NCBI GenBank assembly: GCA_024280975.1
Contig: JAMXLQ010000213.1
Span: 1 to 5,397, forward strand
Source of the DNA: Methanosarcina sp.
GTDB lineage: Archaea; Halobacteriota; Methanosarcinia; Methanosarcinales; Methanosarcinaceae
Direction: 5' to 3'
DNA length: 5,397 nucleotides
A model generated the notes under the pieces. The model was not told the DNA's origin. It saw only the letters and a list, made by a program, of their open reading frames with translations, and searched no databases. Positions 4,712 to 5,397 of this stretch are shown piece after piece. The translations under genes were made by a program, and so were the position numbers. The stretch's first letter is position 1; the number at the start of each line of letters is the position of its first letter.

Positions 4712-5397
4712 ATGACACTTAGCGAAATAATTGATTCTTTTAAAACAAAGTTGGATCCCTCAAAATTTATAGGTTCACTAGAGAAAAAAGCAAGTTTTTA
4801 TGATGAATCCGAGAATAATTCAGAGGGAAATTATTCTGGGGAGAATCGAAAAAATCCATACATTATTTCTGGAGATAATTTTGCTGAAAACTCTAGCGGG
4901 GTAAGGATCTCCAAAAATAAAGACGAGCCTCTTATCAAACTGACCAATGTCTGGAAAATTTACCAGATGGGAGAGGTTGAGTTTGCAGCTCTCAAGGGAA
5001 TAAACCTTGAAATTTACGAGGGAGAATTTCTGATAGTTCTCGGGCCCAGTGGAAGCGGAAAAAGTACACTTATGAACCTGTTGGGCTGCCTGGATATACC
5101 TTCAAAAGGTACTGTTTGCCTGAATTCAGAGGATATCTCAGAACTTGACGAATCGGAACTAGCTATTATCCGAGGACAGATGATTGGCTTCATATTCCAG
5201 AGTTTCAACCTTCTTCCTACGCTTAATACGGAAGAAAACGTACTTTTACCTATGGAATTCCAGGAAGAAGATCGACAAATAGCCAGACAAAAAGCATCAT
5301 ATCTGCTTGACATTGTCGGACTTTCGGATAAGAAACAGAACCTTCCTTCTCAACTTTCAGGAGGACAGAGGCAAAGAGTTGCAATAGCCCGTTCTCT
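4712..5397 (+). CDS. ABC transporter ATP-binding protein, LolD/MacB type (partial, runs off the edge)
   Basis: 228 full codons are present and the gene continues beyond the window. The ATPase domain begins around residue 73 (PLIKLTNVWKIYQMGEVEFAALKGINLEI). It shows Walker A GPSGSGKST (111-119), the Q-loop FQSFNLLPT with Q163, and the signature LSGGQRQR (215-222). Walker B, the catalytic glutamate and the H-loop lie outside the window. The EVEFAALKG and LLGCLDIPSKG wording is typical of the LolD/MacB/FtsE-like group, which works with FtsX-type permeases in export or membrane-lipoprotein release. The first ~72 residues are an unusual polar extension rich in S, N, E and K. The start at ATG 4712 is supported by AGGGGGT (4701-4707), and no in-frame ATG, GTG or TTG occurs between codons 15 and 85, so a shorter start is not available. 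The partner permease is expected downstream. It may or may not be co-transcribed with the MATE gene 136 bp upstream. Confidence 0.9.
   Translation, partial: MTLSEIIDSFKTKLDPSKFIGSLEKKASFYDESENNSEGNYSGENRKNPYIISGDNFAENSSGVRISKNKDEPLIKLTNVWKIYQMGEVEFAALKGINLEIYEGEFLIVLGPSGSGKSTLMNLLGCLDIPSKGTVCLNSEDISELDESELAIIRGQMIGFIFQSFNLLPTLNTEENVLLPMEFQEEDRQIARQKASYLLDIVGLSDKKQNLPSQLSGGQRQRVAIARS
4812..4837. repeat. perfect 9-bp inverted repeat inside the ABC ATPase N-terminal extension
   Basis: AGAATAATT (4812-4820) and AATTATTCT (4829-4837) are exact reverse complements with an 8-nt loop. It lies within codons for the polar extension, about 100 bp after the start codon. It could be an operator-like site, an RNA hairpin in the early coding region, or a by-product of Asn/Ser/Glu-rich coding in AT-rich DNA. 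Confidence 0.4.

Noticed and set aside
5014..5313. 99-codon minus-strand open frame
   Set aside because: It lies antisense to the clearly recognisable ABC ATPase domain and its serine-rich product is the usual shadow of such coding sequence.

Overview
The window looks like a chromosomal piece of a mesophilic methanogenic archaeon, most likely Methanosarcina or a close relative. This is inferred from archaeal-style promoters (AT-rich TATA boxes about 25 nt before plausible transcription starts), GGTGA/GAGGGAG-type ribosome binding sites, frequent AGA/AGG arginine codons, AT-rich intergenic DNA and the gene families present. No rRNA, tRNA, CRISPR array, insertion sequence or phage gene is visible.

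Layout, left to right. (1) Positions 1-80 may hold the last codons of an upstream gene. A small stand-alone SET-domain lysine methyltransferase gene follows (149-550, +) and ends in a hairpin/T-run terminator (585-630). (2) A 300-bp gap carries a degenerate tandem array of an AAGCTGACCTAT-like 12-mer (687-782), placed just upstream of a multipass membrane protein with an HELGH zinc-metalloprotease motif (851-1657, +). (3) Convergent to it, 36 bp away, is a small FMN-binding pyridoxamine-phosphate-oxidase-like (NimA-type) gene (1694-2152, -). (4) A 496-bp very AT-rich divergent intergenic region (2177-2672) has no gene but is rich in promoter- and operator-like dyads. (5) A MarR-family regulator (2673-3146, +) is followed after 25 bp by a MATE multidrug exporter (3172-4575, +). 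The pair resembles the bacterial mepR-mepA arrangement. (6) After a 136-bp gap an ABC transporter ATPase of the LolD/MacB type begins (4712, +) and runs off the right edge. It has an unusual ~72-residue polar N-terminal extension.

How the parts may work together. The best-supported regulatory feature is a perfect 12-bp inverted repeat (2523-2534 and 2549-2560) whose spacer contains the marR TATA box, so a repressor bound there should block TBP/TFB. A near copy of its left half plus TATA (2253-2280, 23 of 28 positions identical to 2520-2547) lies next to the promoter of the divergent NimA-like gene. This suggests that MarR could control itself, the MATE pump and the flavoprotein together as a small stress- or drug-response unit. 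That last step is inference. The ABC ATPase may be a further export component, with its permease expected beyond the window.
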